37,189 nt of DNA from a virus: IMG/VR virus record IMGVR_UViG_3300030012_002207, positions 1-37,189 of that record. One strand, given 5' to 3'. The stretch's first letter is position 1. Each line of letters starts with the position of its first letter. The notes under the pieces are model-generated. The model had not been told where the DNA came from and searched no databases. It worked only from the letters and a program-made list of their open reading frames with translations. This document shows positions 1 through 9,116 of this stretch, piece by piece. A program made the translations under genes and the position numbers.

Positions 1-1562
1 CAAAAGATTTTGTAATATCAACTGATAGTACAGAAGCTATGCGTATTGATGCGTCTCAAAACGTAGGCATAGCAGTTTCTGATAATTTAGATAGAGCATT
101 TACTATTGGAACAGGGACGGCTAAAACATCTACTTCTACTGCTTATCCATTCTCTATACAGACAAACGAATCTTCAGGTGCGGGTAGATTTTCAATGCAT
201 TATGTTGGCGGCTCAGATGCAGCTTCTAGACAAGTTTTGTTCCAGATGGAAGAAGAAGGTGTAGCCAATGCAGGAGACATAGTACTGAATCCTTATGGTG
301 GTCAAGTCGGTATAGGCAGAACTCCTACTCTAGCTAACTCAAAACTAGAAGTAGGTGGAGCAGATAACGTACCTCTTATAAATGTTGAAGCTAGTGGAGC
401 TACAGCAGGCATAGGAATAGGAGGCAGTAGTTTTAAATTTTATTATGGAACATCTGAAAAGTTTCGTATTACGTCAGAGGGCACAATAGGAATGGGACCA
501 GGCTCAGGTAACCTTGCAGGTAGTATTATAATTAATGATGATGGTGTAACAGGAACATTAAATAATGCTTACTACAATACAGTTTTAGGGTGGGAAGCAG
601 CAGACGATCTTACATCTGGTCAATCTAACACTATAGTAGGAAACCAAGCAGGCTACAAACTTACGTCAGGAAATATGAATACTCTCATAGGAAGAATGGC
701 AGGAGAGAAACTTACAACAGGTGCTTCTAATATTGCTATTGGGTACGACCCTTTATCAAATGGTACTGTTACTGGAAATTATAATATAGCAATAGGGCAC
801 GAGACATTATACGGTGTAACTTCAGGGGGCGAAAATATTTGCATGGGCAGAGACTCAGGGCATGATATAACTTCAGGAAATCAAAACGTAGCATTAGGGC
901 ATGAAGCTCTGACAAAATGCACTAGCGGAACAGGAAATACGGGAGTAGGTTTTCAGTCTCTTGAGAAAGCGACAGGAGGTAGTAACACAGCAGTTGGCTA
1001 TAAAGCAGGTGAAGATGTAACAAGTGGTGGGAATAATTTCTTTGTTGGCTACAACACAGGAACTTCAGGAAGTCCCGGTGGTTCAATTACTTCTGGAAAC
1101 AATGAAGGTGTACTAGGAAACTCAAGTGTAAGTAAAATTAATACTCAAGTATCAATTACAGTAGCTTCTGATGAAAGAGACAAAACAGATTTTCAACCTT
1201 TAAATGCAGGACTAGACTTTGTAAATCAATTAACTCCTTATACTTACTATTGGGATAAACGTACTAACTATGTAAATTGGGAAGAAAATCCAGATACAGA
1301 TTTAAATACAGTAGAACATGATGGTACTCATAAAGAGGACTGGATGGACATTGGATTTAAAGCACAAGATGTGGTTGCTTTAGAAGAATCTATAGGTCAT
1401 ACTTTAGATGATAAAACAAACCTTGTTTCTAATCAAACAGGGGATGGTACACAATATCAATTACAATATGAAAAGTTTGTACCGATATTGGTTAAAGCAG
1501 TACAAGAGTTAAATACTAAACTAGAAGCCGCAGAAGCAAGAATAGAAAAACTAGAGTCTTAA
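1..1562 (+). CDS. Tail fibre / receptor-binding protein with C-terminal S74 chaperone (5' partial)
   Basis: The frame is open from the left edge, so the 5' end is missing. The first in-frame ATG (base 39) lies inside a STEAMRI motif typical of fibre shafts, so it is not the start. Counted from that ATG, residues about 165-350 form a run of roughly 23-residue repeats of the type N-x-x-(I/V)-G-x-x-A-x-x-x-L-T-S-G, as in beta-structured fibres and adhesins. From about residue 377 (SDERDKTDFQPL, later GFKAQDVV) it matches the intramolecular chaperone family called peptidase S74. That domain trimerises the fibre and then cuts itself off before the conserved Ser. The last 25 residues look like a coiled coil. 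Function in host binding follows from the family. It is the only structural gene visible and is transcribed opposite to the replication block. Confidence 0.88.
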   Translation, partial: KDFVISTDSTEAMRIDASQNVGIAVSDNLDRAFTIGTGTAKTSTSTAYPFSIQTNESSGAGRFSMHYVGGSDAASRQVLFQMEEEGVANAGDIVLNPYGGQVGIGRTPTLANSKLEVGGADNVPLINVEASGATAGIGIGGSSFKFYYGTSEKFRITSEGTIGMGPGSGNLAGSIIINDDGVTGTLNNAYYNTVLGWEAADDLTSGQSNTIVGNQAGYKLTSGNMNTLIGRMAGEKLTTGASNIAIGYDPLSNGTVTGNYNIAIGHETLYGVTSGGENICMGRDSGHDITSGNQNVALGHEALTKCTSGTGNTGVGFQSLEKATGGSNTAVGYKAGEDVTSGGNNFFVGYNTGTSGSPGGSITSGNNEGVLGNSSVSKINTQVSITVASDERDKTDFQPLNAGLDFVNQLTPYTYYWDKRTNYVNWEENPDTDLNTVEHDGTHKEDWMDIGFKAQDVVALEESIGHTLDDKTNLVSNQTGDGTQYQLQYEKFVPILVKAVQELNTKLEAAEARIEKLES

Positions 1563-1577
1563 AAATACAAAATAATA

Positions 1578-1602
1578 AAAAACCCGCACTAAGCGGGTTT
1601 TT
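1578..1602. terminator. Bidirectional intrinsic terminator
   Basis: A perfect GC-rich stem (CCCGC/GCGGG, extended by five A-T pairs) has a five-base loop ACTAA. It is flanked by A5 on the left and T5 on the right, so it can work on both strands. It lies between the convergent fibre gene and the leftward replication block. Confidence 0.9.
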
Positions 1603-1605
1603 CAT

Positions 1606-1845
1606 TTAAGAAACTTCCGTTCCTTCAGGTGGCGATTCTGGCTGCTCGACAGCCTCTTTCAGCATTTTAGTATAGGAGTCTTTTGAGAGTGAGAGTCTTT
1701 CAACTGCTAATTGTGCATTTGCTAACTCTACTTCATTTGCTTGAATCCTACCTAAAAGCGTTCTTGCTTCTTCAGGAAGCTCAGAAATAATATATTTCTG
1801 TCCATCTAGTTCCAGAATCGGCTCTTGATCTACTTGAGTACTCAT
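1606..1845 (-). CDS. Small conserved phage protein (DUF6447-like)
   Basis: 79 residues, acidic at the C-terminus (ends PPEGTEVS). The core has the pattern of short phage proteins of the DUF6447 type: a D-G-x-x-Y/I strand (LDGQKYIISELPEEA) followed by one long helix (RIQANEVELANAQLAVERL). The family assignment is from memory of this pattern and is moderate. It is the last gene of the leftward replication operon and its start overlaps the nrdB stop by 4 bases (ATGA), so translation is probably coupled. The function is unknown. Confidence 0.75.
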   Translation of the reverse strand: MSTQVDQEPILELDGQKYIISELPEEARTLLGRIQANEVELANAQLAVERLSLSKDSYTKMLKEAVEQPESPPEGTEVS

Positions 1846-2798
1846 TTAAATATATCCTGCCAATTTCCTTGTGTACTAGCCTTAGCATACTCGGTAGCAC
1901 GATTTTCAAAAAAGTTGGTATGCTCAACTGCATTTACTTGCATGTCAATCCAAGGAAGAGGGTTAGTGGTGCTATGAAATATTTTTTTCATACCTATACC
2001 TAATAATCTTCTATCAGCAATATATCTAATATATTCTTTTACTTCTTTTGCGGTTAGATCAGGAACTTCTGCTTTATCAAAACAAATATCAATAAAGTTA
2101 TCTTCTAGTTCTACTGTTTTTTCTGCCGCACAATAGATTTCATACTTTAACTTATCTGTCCATAACTCAGGGTGTTCCTGCATGAAAGTACGAAATAGTT
2201 TTGACAAACCTTCAACATGCAATGATTCATCACGAATACTCCATGTAACAATCTGTCCCATGCCTTTCATTAAATTATGTCTTGGATAGTTTAGAAGAAT
2301 CGCAAAACTACTAAATAGTTGCACTCCTTCTGTAAAAGCACTATATACTGCCATTGTTTTTGCCATATCAAATGGAGTTTTCATACTAAAATCTTGTAAG
2401 TATTCATGTTTCTCCATCATTGCATGTATGTCAAAAAACTCTTGGTACATGTCTTCTGACTTTCCTAAAGTCTCTAGAAGTAATGAATATGCTTCTTGAT
2501 GCACTGCTTCCATAGCAGCATAACTAACTAGCATCATTCTTACTTCTGGTTGTTTAAATGTAGGCAAGTAGTGGTGCGCATAGCCTCCACATACATCTAC
2601 ATCTGCTTGAGTGAAGAACTTAAATATATTATCTAGTAATAATCTTTCGCCTTCACTTAATTTTTCTCTATAGTCTTTTATGTCGTCCTGTAAAGGCACC
2701 TCATCAGGTAGCCAATGCATTTGTTGTTGTTTCTTATAGTTCTCAAATGCCCAGGGGTACTTAAAAGGTTTATAGTATTCTCTTTCTTCTAATAACAT
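1842..2798 (-). CDS. nrdB: Class Ia ribonucleotide reductase, beta subunit
   Basis: 318 residues. The small subunit carries the di-iron centre and tyrosyl radical used by NrdA to reduce ribonucleotides. The metal ligands can be placed by spacing against E. coli NrdB: D66, E97, H100 (MEAVH), E157, E191 and H194 (DESLH). The radical tyrosine is present as Y104 in HQEAY, which argues for a conventional class Ia enzyme rather than a Tyr-less Ic/Id type. The gene follows nrdA with a 1-base gap and overlaps the next small gene by 4 bases. It supplies dNTPs for phage replication. Confidence 0.96.
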   Translation of the reverse strand: MLLEEREYYKPFKYPWAFENYKKQQQMHWLPDEVPLQDDIKDYREKLSEGERLLLDNIFKFFTQADVDVCGGYAHHYLPTFKQPEVRMMLVSYAAMEAVHQEAYSLLLETLGKSEDMYQEFFDIHAMMEKHEYLQDFSMKTPFDMAKTMAVYSAFTEGVQLFSSFAILLNYPRHNLMKGMGQIVTWSIRDESLHVEGLSKLFRTFMQEHPELWTDKLKYEIYCAAEKTVELEDNFIDICFDKAEVPDLTAKEVKEYIRYIADRRLLGIGMKKIFHSTTNPLPWIDMQVNAVEHTNFFENRATEYAKASTQGNWQDIFK

Positions 2799-2799
2799 C

Positions 2800-4566
2800 T
2801 TATCCCTCGCAACTTAGACAACCTTCTTGTTCAAAGATTATCTCTCTTTTTACTTCGTTAGATACATTATCTGCACGACTGATTGCTTCACTTCGTAAAT
2901 AGTAAAGCGTTTTCATATTTTTAGCCCATGCTAACATATGTGCGTTATGCAAATCTCCTTTATTTACATCAGGGGGAAAGAATAAATTTACGCTCTGTGA
3001 TTGACAAATAAACTCTTGTCTCATACTTGCGTGTTCTATCACCCATGCCTGATTTATTTCAACAGCAGTTTTAAAAACATTTTTTTCTTCTGGTGTTAAA
3101 AATTCTAAATGCTGTACACTTCCTCTGTTAGTAATAATACTCTGCCATGTTTCAGAAGTGTTTTCATTATACTTTTCTAATACTTTTTCTAAGTATTTAT
3201 TTTTGTGCAAATGAGAACCAGATTTAGTTTTCTGCGTGTATGCATTTGCACGAAAAGGCTCAATACTTGGACTAGTATTACCACATATAATTGAACTACT
3301 TGCATTAGGAGCGATAGCCAATAAATGTGCATTTCTTACTGATGCAGTATCATCATCAGGGCAAGCCCCTCTCTCTACTGCAAGTTTTCTAGTTGTTTCA
3401 TCTGCCTTTTCTTTTATGTAACTAAACATTTTCATGTTGTTACTTGTTGCCCACATACCTTCAAAGGGTACATTTGTCTTTTGTAAATACGCATGGAATC
3501 CCATCGCGCCTAATCCTATACTGCGTTCTCTCATAGCACTAAATCGTGCTTTTTCAAGTTGTGGAGGAGCAGTATCAATAAAAACTGTTAGAACATTATC
3601 TAACATTCGTACTAAGTCAGGTATAAATGCTGGAATCTTTGACCATTCATCAAAATACTCTAAGTTTACACTTGATAAACAGCATACAGCAGTTCTTTCA
3701 TCATTTGTTGCAAGAGTTATCTCAGAACAAAGATTACTATGATGTACTGATAATCCTTTTCTTTTTTGAAACTCAGGTAAATTTTCTTGTACAGCATCTT
3801 CAAACATAAGATATGGTTCTCCTGTTTCCATACGATTCTGTAATAATTTTACCCATAGTGTTCTTGCTGACACTATCTTTTTAACTTCTTGACTGTGTGG
3901 ATCAATAAGTGCCCAACTATCATCAAAGCCATCTTCTTTAGTTGCCCTATGTATGATTTGCATAAACGTATCAGGTATTACTACACCATGATGTAAGTTC
4001 AAACACTTACGATTTGTATCTCCACCTGTAGGCTTTCTTATATCTAAAAACTCTTCTATTTCGGGGTGGCTCATATGTAAGTATGAAGCATAGCTTCCCC
4101 TGCGAGTTACTCCCTGTGAAAATGCTAACATTTCTGCATCGACTACTTTCATAAAAGGTATAACGCCTGTGCTTTCAGATCCCTTAGAAGTTTTTGTACC
4201 TTGTGCTCGAACATCTGTCCAAGTGCCTCCAATACCTCCACCAAAAGACGAAAGATACGCATTTTCTGTATAGTGCTCTGTAATACCTTCTCGGCTATCG
4301 TCTACATAATTTAAAAAACAACTAATCGGTAAGCCTCTCTTAGTACCACCATTTGATAATACGGGAGTTGCAAACATAAACCATTGCTTACTAGCGTAGT
4401 CATACAATCTTTGTGCATGAGCCTCATCATCTGCAAATGCTTGAGCTGCTCGTGCAAAGGCTTCCTGAGGAGAAGTCTCGCCAGGAATCATATATCTTTC
4501 TTTTAGAGTTCTTAAACTAAACTCATCAAGTAAACTATCTTTACTGTAATCTATTTCTATTTTCAT
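2800..4566 (-). CDS. nrdA: Class Ia ribonucleotide reductase, alpha subunit (short form)
   Basis: 588 residues, clearly shorter than the roughly 750 of E. coli NrdA. The N-terminal ATP-cone activity domain is missing and the protein begins almost directly with the catalytic barrel. Active-site residues are visible: C83 (ISCFLN), the N278-x-C280-x-E282 triad (NLCSE) and the second redox Cys at 295/296 (CCLSS). The C-terminal tail ends in CLSCEG, the thiol pair that is re-reduced by thioredoxin or glutaredoxin. Loss of the cone should make the enzyme insensitive to dATP shut-down, as in other viral reductases (inference from the family). The start overlaps the end of the exonuclease gene by 26 bases. 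Confidence 0.96.
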   Translation of the reverse strand: MKIEIDYSKDSLLDEFSLRTLKERYMIPGETSPQEAFARAAQAFADDEAHAQRLYDYASKQWFMFATPVLSNGGTKRGLPISCFLNYVDDSREGITEHYTENAYLSSFGGGIGGTWTDVRAQGTKTSKGSESTGVIPFMKVVDAEMLAFSQGVTRRGSYASYLHMSHPEIEEFLDIRKPTGGDTNRKCLNLHHGVVIPDTFMQIIHRATKEDGFDDSWALIDPHSQEVKKIVSARTLWVKLLQNRMETGEPYLMFEDAVQENLPEFQKRKGLSVHHSNLCSEITLATNDERTAVCCLSSVNLEYFDEWSKIPAFIPDLVRMLDNVLTVFIDTAPPQLEKARFSAMRERSIGLGAMGFHAYLQKTNVPFEGMWATSNNMKMFSYIKEKADETTRKLAVERGACPDDDTASVRNAHLLAIAPNASSSIICGNTSPSIEPFRANAYTQKTKSGSHLHKNKYLEKVLEKYNENTSETWQSIITNRGSVQHLEFLTPEEKNVFKTAVEINQAWVIEHASMRQEFICQSQSVNLFFPPDVNKGDLHNAHMLAWAKNMKTLYYLRSEAISRADNVSNEVKREIIFEQEGCLSCEG

Positions 4567-5413
4567 CTAAATATCCATATATTGTAGAGGATAAATCCTC
4601 TAAATTGATATCTGCATCAAGAAGCGCTTGGTCACAATACTCAAGCAAATCCATCAGCTCCATGTTTGTAAGCAACTGATCTATATTTTCATTTAGTGAC
4701 TGTATATATTTATAATTACTACTAAATGGTGCTGCGTCGTAAATGTCAAATGCATTTCCAAACTCTTTTACTAAACCTTCTGCTCTCTTCGGACCAATCT
4801 GTGGTATGCCTGGTACATTGTCTCCAGAATCTCCCATCAGACATTTGATTGTTATATATTCTTCTACAGAATAATTATGATTTACACTCCAGTTCTCATA
4901 CGTTGTTTCTTTTCTATTTATATAAGAAAAACGAGAGACATTTGGATTGATAAGTAAATCCCAATCTCTATCAGTACTCATTAACCATATATGATCAATT
5001 TCATACTTTTCTCTATTTTTTACTATGTGAGCTGCTATATCATCAGCCTCCACTCCTCTGAAGCGTAGAACACACCATCTCCTGTCCATAAGTGCAAGAG
5101 TGCGTTCCATTTCTTCTATAAATTTTTGAAAAGCCTCTGCCTCTGCAGGTGTTTGCTTTTCATACTTTTCTTTTCTGTTACCTTTATACTCAGGATAAAT
5201 ATTCTGACGAAAGGTACTTCCACCCCAATCCGCAGCTATAATAATAGTGCCGCAGTTATAAGAGCTTGCAAGAGACTCTACAGTACGCATATAATCGTCT
5301 GCAAAGTCCGTGCGACCTTGATGCTTCCATCTAAAACCTAGATTAAGTGCATCAATAACTATTACTCTATCATGAGGAGCCTCGCTCCCCATATCCATGA
5401 AACTTTTAGCCAT
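4541..5413 (-). CDS. 5'-3' exonuclease / flap endonuclease (T5 D15-like)
   Basis: 290 residues with the PIN-like fold of flap endonucleases: VIVIDALNLGFRW at the N-terminus, an acidic GVEADDIAAHIV motif, STDRDWD, and the metal and helix-hairpin-helix block GDSGDNVPGIPQIGPKRA. These are the conserved motifs of the polymerase I 5'-nuclease domain and of the T4 RNase H/T5 exonuclease. The phage polymerase lacks this domain, so the gene supplies primer and flap removal in trans. It overlaps both neighbours. Confidence 0.92.
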   Translation of the reverse strand: MAKSFMDMGSEAPHDRVIVIDALNLGFRWKHQGRTDFADDYMRTVESLASSYNCGTIIIAADWGGSTFRQNIYPEYKGNRKEKYEKQTPAEAEAFQKFIEEMERTLALMDRRWCVLRFRGVEADDIAAHIVKNREKYEIDHIWLMSTDRDWDLLINPNVSRFSYINRKETTYENWSVNHNYSVEEYITIKCLMGDSGDNVPGIPQIGPKRAEGLVKEFGNAFDIYDAAPFSSNYKYIQSLNENIDQLLTNMELMDLLEYCDQALLDADINLEDLSSTIYGYLDENRNRLQ

Positions 5414-5846
5414 TTATAAACCTCGGTTGTTCAAAGATTAGCCAATCCGTAGCTAAACTAACATAACAATCCAAGTGCTTTACATATACCCACCGTTCGA
5501 CTTTTTGTGGCTCATCTTGTTGTGCCACATATATTTTTGATCTATTATACTTAAAAAACAGAACAGGCTTTTGCTTTGCCTGTTCTGCTTGAGTTACTGC
5601 CTGTGTCCACCATTTTATGAATTGATTAGATGTTGTACTAATTACTTTGTCAGTAAAATGATTATCTTTATAATTTTTTACTTCTATACAGTAATTGTTC
5701 TCTTTATTGGGTACAAACAAATCTCCTTTCATATATTCAAGTGCACCTGACATGGGTACTCTTTCAAAGTCTAGGTTAGTATGTGTTTTAAGTAAATCTC
5801 TTACTTGACGCTCTCCTGCCGCGCCTTTTGCTCTTGGGTCTACCAT
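5406..5846 (-). CDS. Hjc-like PD-(D/E)xK nuclease (probable Holliday junction resolvase)
   Basis: 146 residues. The N-terminus KGAAGERQVRDLL supplies the first acidic residue, KGDLFV the second and CIEVKNY the E-x-K, in the order seen in archaeal Hjc-type resolvases and related phage endonucleases. Its place between the flap nuclease and the SbcCD pair fits a role in resolving branched replication intermediates. Other PD-(D/E)xK endonucleases share these motifs, so the exact substrate is less sure than the fold. Coordinates touch the groES-like gene by one base. Confidence 0.8.
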   Translation of the reverse strand: MVDPRAKGAAGERQVRDLLKTHTNLDFERVPMSGALEYMKGDLFVPNKENNYCIEVKNYKDNHFTDKVISTTSNQFIKWWTQAVTQAEQAKQKPVLFFKYNRSKIYVAQQDEPQKVERWVYVKHLDCYVSLATDWLIFEQPRFING

Positions 5847-6181
5847 TAATCTTCTTCTACGAATAGAATATCTTTTTCTGTTAATATTACATAAAAGTCA
5901 TCTTCGACTTTTAACTTTCTCTGTGCAGCGTGCCATTCAAAATACACTCTGTCACCTACTTTTACTTCGAAGGGAACTTCAAATCCAGTTTTAGTAAGTC
6001 TGGAATAATCTCCTACACCTACTACTTCGCCACTATTATCAAGTCTCCGCGATGAATCAGGAATAATTATCCCTCCACTCGTTTCTTTTGACTCAACTTT
6101 ACCACGTTTTATGATAATATTGTCTCTTATTGGTCTTGGAACGCTCTCTACTTCGATATAATCACTTCTTACCTGTGCCAT
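5846..6181 (-). CDS. GroES-like co-chaperonin (cpn10)
   Basis: 111 residues. RPIRDNIIIKRGKVESKETSG followed by GIIIPDSS matches the cpn10 N-terminus and the mobile loop that docks onto GroEL. EVVGVGDYSR, KVGDRVYFEW and a C-terminal ILTEKDILFVEE complete the fold. No GroEL gene is visible, so it should work with the host chaperonin, as T4 gp31 does for its capsid protein. It sits oddly inside a DNA-repair operon rather than with structural genes. Confidence 0.88.
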   Translation of the reverse strand: MAQVRSDYIEVESVPRPIRDNIIIKRGKVESKETSGGIIIPDSSRRLDNSGEVVGVGDYSRLTKTGFEVPFEVKVGDRVYFEWHAAQRKLKVEDDFYVILTEKDILFVEED

Positions 6182-6359
6182 ATCTCTCCATTAAATAATC
6201 ACTATATTCTCTAGTATATTCCTCATATGAAAGGGATATACCTCCAAAAACAGATCCATGCTCATCACAGTAGTCTAGCCACATACGACGACAGAACTGT
6301 TCAAACTCGTCTAAATCTGACGAGTGTATAAAATCTACTGTATCTTTTATCTTACTCAT
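6162..6359 (-). CDS. Small acidic protein, unknown function
   Basis: 65 residues from the ATG at 6359 (begins MSKIKDTVDFIHSSDL). A longer reading starts at 6392 with a 4-base ATGA overlap with the sbcC-like stop but adds a very basic MTARNRRRCFR. AGGAG lies 13 bases upstream of 6359, so neither start is decisive. The protein is rich in Asp, Glu, Tyr and Arg. I do not recognise a family. It overlaps the groES-like start by 20 bases. Confidence 0.7.
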   Translation of the reverse strand: MSKIKDTVDFIHSSDLDEFEQFCRRMWLDYCDEHGSVFGGISLSYEEYTREYSDYLMERYGTGKK

Positions 6360-6388
6360 TCTAAAGCATCTTCTCCTATTTCTTGCTG

Positions 6389-8185
6389 TCATTCTAATCT
6401 ACTAATATTATCTGTCTTGAGGACTTCAATCTTGTCTAAAAGAGGGTGAGTCCAGCCATGTGATACTATATAAGTATTTAAGCCTTCTTCTCTTAATAGA
6501 ACTTCTACTAGCTTTTCTCTTCCTTGCTCGTCAAGTACATTTATGACTTCATCAAGAAAGAGAACATTTATCCGACTTTTTGATATACTACTCATCAATT
6601 TTCGTATAGCTATCAAAGTCGCTGTGTTAACTCTTGTCAATTCACCGCTACTAAGTGCGGTTATATCAATAATATTTCCTTCGTCTGTAACTTCTACGTT
6701 TAGTTTATCATTAGTTACTACGAAGTTGATGCTAAATCTCCCATCACTTAAATCCGCTAAGTAATCATTTGCTAAATCTTCTAACTCTTTTACCATATTC
6801 TCAATCTTATATGCAATAAGACCGTTAGTAGAAAAAGCTTTCTTTAGTACTTCTATATGTCCTGCTGTCTCTTCGACTTTAGATAATTTTTCTGTAATTT
6901 CTTCAAGTTCATTCTCAAACTCTGCGGTTTGCTCAAGGATAACTTGAATCCTTGTATTTTTCTTCGTTCGTTCTTCGTTTTGTGTTGCTATCTCCTGTAT
7001 CTGCGATTTGGCGTGAGTAATCTGTTCTCTCAACTGATCAATTTTATCAGATAACTCTCTCGCATCAAGAACCTCTGTAGGTAGAGTTTTATCTATTCGA
7101 GAATGTAAATCTTCAAACTCTCGTTTCGTATTTACATACTCTTTATATTTTTGTTTCTCTTTTATTCTAGCTTGTATTTCTACATCTAGTTCACCTAAAC
7201 GGGCTCTATGTTCTTCTACTTGTTGCTGTGCTTCTGCTATCCATTTTTTAACAAAATCTTCTGGAATAGACTGATCACAAGTTGGACAAGTGCCTTCTAA
7301 GTTTTTATACTTTTCTTCTTTCCTTTCCCACTCAGAAACATATCCACCAAGTCTGCCTTTCTTAGAAATTAAGTCATCAAACGGCTCTGGCTCAGGCAGT
7401 TTACTTTGTAGTAAACTCATATCTAGCTGAGCAAATAGTTGCTTATATGTATTATTTTCGTTAATTTTTTGATTTTTTTCCGAAATATTTTCAAAGTCTA
7501 CAAATAAAGAACGTAATTCTTTCTCATCTTCTTCCGAATATTCTGGTAATTTTATCATTGGAAGTATGGTACTATCACTCAATTTATTTTCATCTAACCA
7601 TTTTACAATAGTTTTTGATTTTCCATCTAGTTCCGCAAGTTGCTGACCTGAAGTCCTTGCAAGTTCACGAAAAACGTCATAGTAAGCGACATAATCTTCC
7701 AAGTTTAGTAAGTCTATCAAAAACTTTTTTCTGTTTGCATCTGTCGCTGTTAGAAACTGCAAAGATGTATTTGTATTTTGATATACTAACTGTGTAAATG
7801 TTTTAAAGTCCAGACCCAGTATCTGCTCGACTGTTTTATATGTATTTGTTGCAGTATGACTACTAATATCTTCGTCACCTTCAAATAACTTAACTTTTAT
7901 ACTCCCTCTGCTTCTGCGTACATCTATTGCATAGTCAGTATCCTCTACTGCAAAGGTTAAATTTATATTATAACCTGCATTTATGAATCTATTTTGTATA
8001 TCGGCTTTTTTGATGCCTTTACTATTCTTGTTGTATAAGGCTTCTTCGATAATAAGTGGAATGGAAGACTTGCCCATGCCATTGGTACCCACCAGTTGAG
8101 TGAGAGTGCTATTGTTAAGGTTAATACTGTTATCTTTTCCATAGCTAAAGCAGTTATCCCACTTCAGCATTTTTAGAGTTATCAT
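6389..8185 (-). CDS. sbcC: SbcC/Rad50-like ATPase, recombination nuclease subunit (T4 gp46 type)
   Basis: 598 residues. Walker A GTNGMGKS (33-40), a long coiled-coil middle with a zinc hook CPTC near residue 300, the ABC signature LSSGELTRV near 513, Walker B VLFLDEV near 543 and a VSHGW switch motif near 573 define the SMC/Rad50 architecture. With the SbcD-like protein encoded just upstream it should form the nuclease that processes DNA ends, as T4 gp46/47 or T5 D13/D12 do. The length suits the short phage forms. The start overlaps the sbcD-like gene by 32 bases. Confidence 0.94.
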   Translation of the reverse strand: MITLKMLKWDNCFSYGKDNSINLNNSTLTQLVGTNGMGKSSIPLIIEEALYNKNSKGIKKADIQNRFINAGYNINLTFAVEDTDYAIDVRRSRGSIKVKLFEGDEDISSHTATNTYKTVEQILGLDFKTFTQLVYQNTNTSLQFLTATDANRKKFLIDLLNLEDYVAYYDVFRELARTSGQQLAELDGKSKTIVKWLDENKLSDSTILPMIKLPEYSEEDEKELRSLFVDFENISEKNQKINENNTYKQLFAQLDMSLLQSKLPEPEPFDDLISKKGRLGGYVSEWERKEEKYKNLEGTCPTCDQSIPEDFVKKWIAEAQQQVEEHRARLGELDVEIQARIKEKQKYKEYVNTKREFEDLHSRIDKTLPTEVLDARELSDKIDQLREQITHAKSQIQEIATQNEERTKKNTRIQVILEQTAEFENELEEITEKLSKVEETAGHIEVLKKAFSTNGLIAYKIENMVKELEDLANDYLADLSDGRFSINFVVTNDKLNVEVTDEGNIIDITALSSGELTRVNTATLIAIRKLMSSISKSRINVLFLDEVINVLDEQGREKLVEVLLREEGLNTYIVSHGWTHPLLDKIEVLKTDNISRLE

Positions 8186-9116
8186 GAAATATTCCTAAAA
8201 TTTGTGTTACTGTCTCATCTTTTAATTCCAGAATATAACTTAGATATTCTGCTAGCTCCTCTTCCATTGTCATATCTGAATCTAATATTAGAGTTGCTTC
8301 TGTTTTTCTTTTTACTACTTTTTTATCTAGTAGTTCTGTATTTTTAATAAGTGAAAGATCGGCAACATCTCCCTCTAGCTCATAGATCGTATAGTCGTAT
8401 GTAGTTGGGATCATAGCGTTCGGATCTGTTACCGTCTTTCTAATTAGTTGTGGTAGATTAAACTCTTTCCATTCCCATTGCCAACTAGCCTCATCAATTA
8501 ATAAGTATCCTGTTTGCACTTTTGTTCTGTGAAACTGAGTAGACATTGGACTACCAGGGTATACAATATTTAATTGAGTATTAGAGTGACTATGCAAATC
8601 TCCTGCAAATACTACTGGAAACTGTGCCAGTTTATTTAAATCTATCTCAGGAGATACATGAGGTGGTATAGAGCCTCTCACATGAGTGAATAAAGGCTTT
8701 CGTATATCTAAGTCTAATACTGGATTCCACTTTTTATGTAAATAACAATACGGTAATATACTGTATTGATCTGTTACTGTTATTTCATCTATAACTGTAA
8801 CTAAAGGATTTAATCTTTGAGTTGCAGATTTTAGTTGTGTAAAGAATGTTTTATTTTTTCTAGTAGCTTCATGGTTCCCATCAAATATAATTGTAGGAAT
8901 AGTTACTCCACTAATAAAATCGAAATATAACTCTAACTCAGGCATTGATGGTAACCTATCAAATAGATCACCACCAATAATATGTAAATCACACTTATGT
9001 TCTGTGATTGCCTGTCCTACTTGTTCAAAAAATAGTTTATATCGATTTATAGCCCACTCTGTAGGTACGTTCTTTTGTCCTAACTTTACGTGCCAATCTG
9101 CTGTAAATAAAATCAT
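8154..9116 (-). CDS. sbcD: SbcD/Mre11-like nuclease subunit (T4 gp47 type)
   Basis: 320 residues. The calcineurin-like phosphoesterase motifs appear in order: FTADWHVKLG at the N-terminus, GGDLFDR near 50, DGNHEA near 80 and FAGDLHSHS near 175. These carry the Asp, His and Asn metal ligands of Mre11. It pairs with the ATPase downstream, and the gene order D then C with overlap is the usual one. The start overlaps the DoxX gene stop by 4 bases. Confidence 0.94.
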   Translation of the reverse strand: MILFTADWHVKLGQKNVPTEWAINRYKLFFEQVGQAITEHKCDLHIIGGDLFDRLPSMPELELYFDFISGVTIPTIIFDGNHEATRKNKTFFTQLKSATQRLNPLVTVIDEITVTDQYSILPYCYLHKKWNPVLDLDIRKPLFTHVRGSIPPHVSPEIDLNKLAQFPVVFAGDLHSHSNTQLNIVYPGSPMSTQFHRTKVQTGYLLIDEASWQWEWKEFNLPQLIRKTVTDPNAMIPTTYDYTIYELEGDVADLSLIKNTELLDKKVVKRKTEATLILDSDMTMEEELAEYLSYILELKDETVTQILGIFHDNSKNAEVG

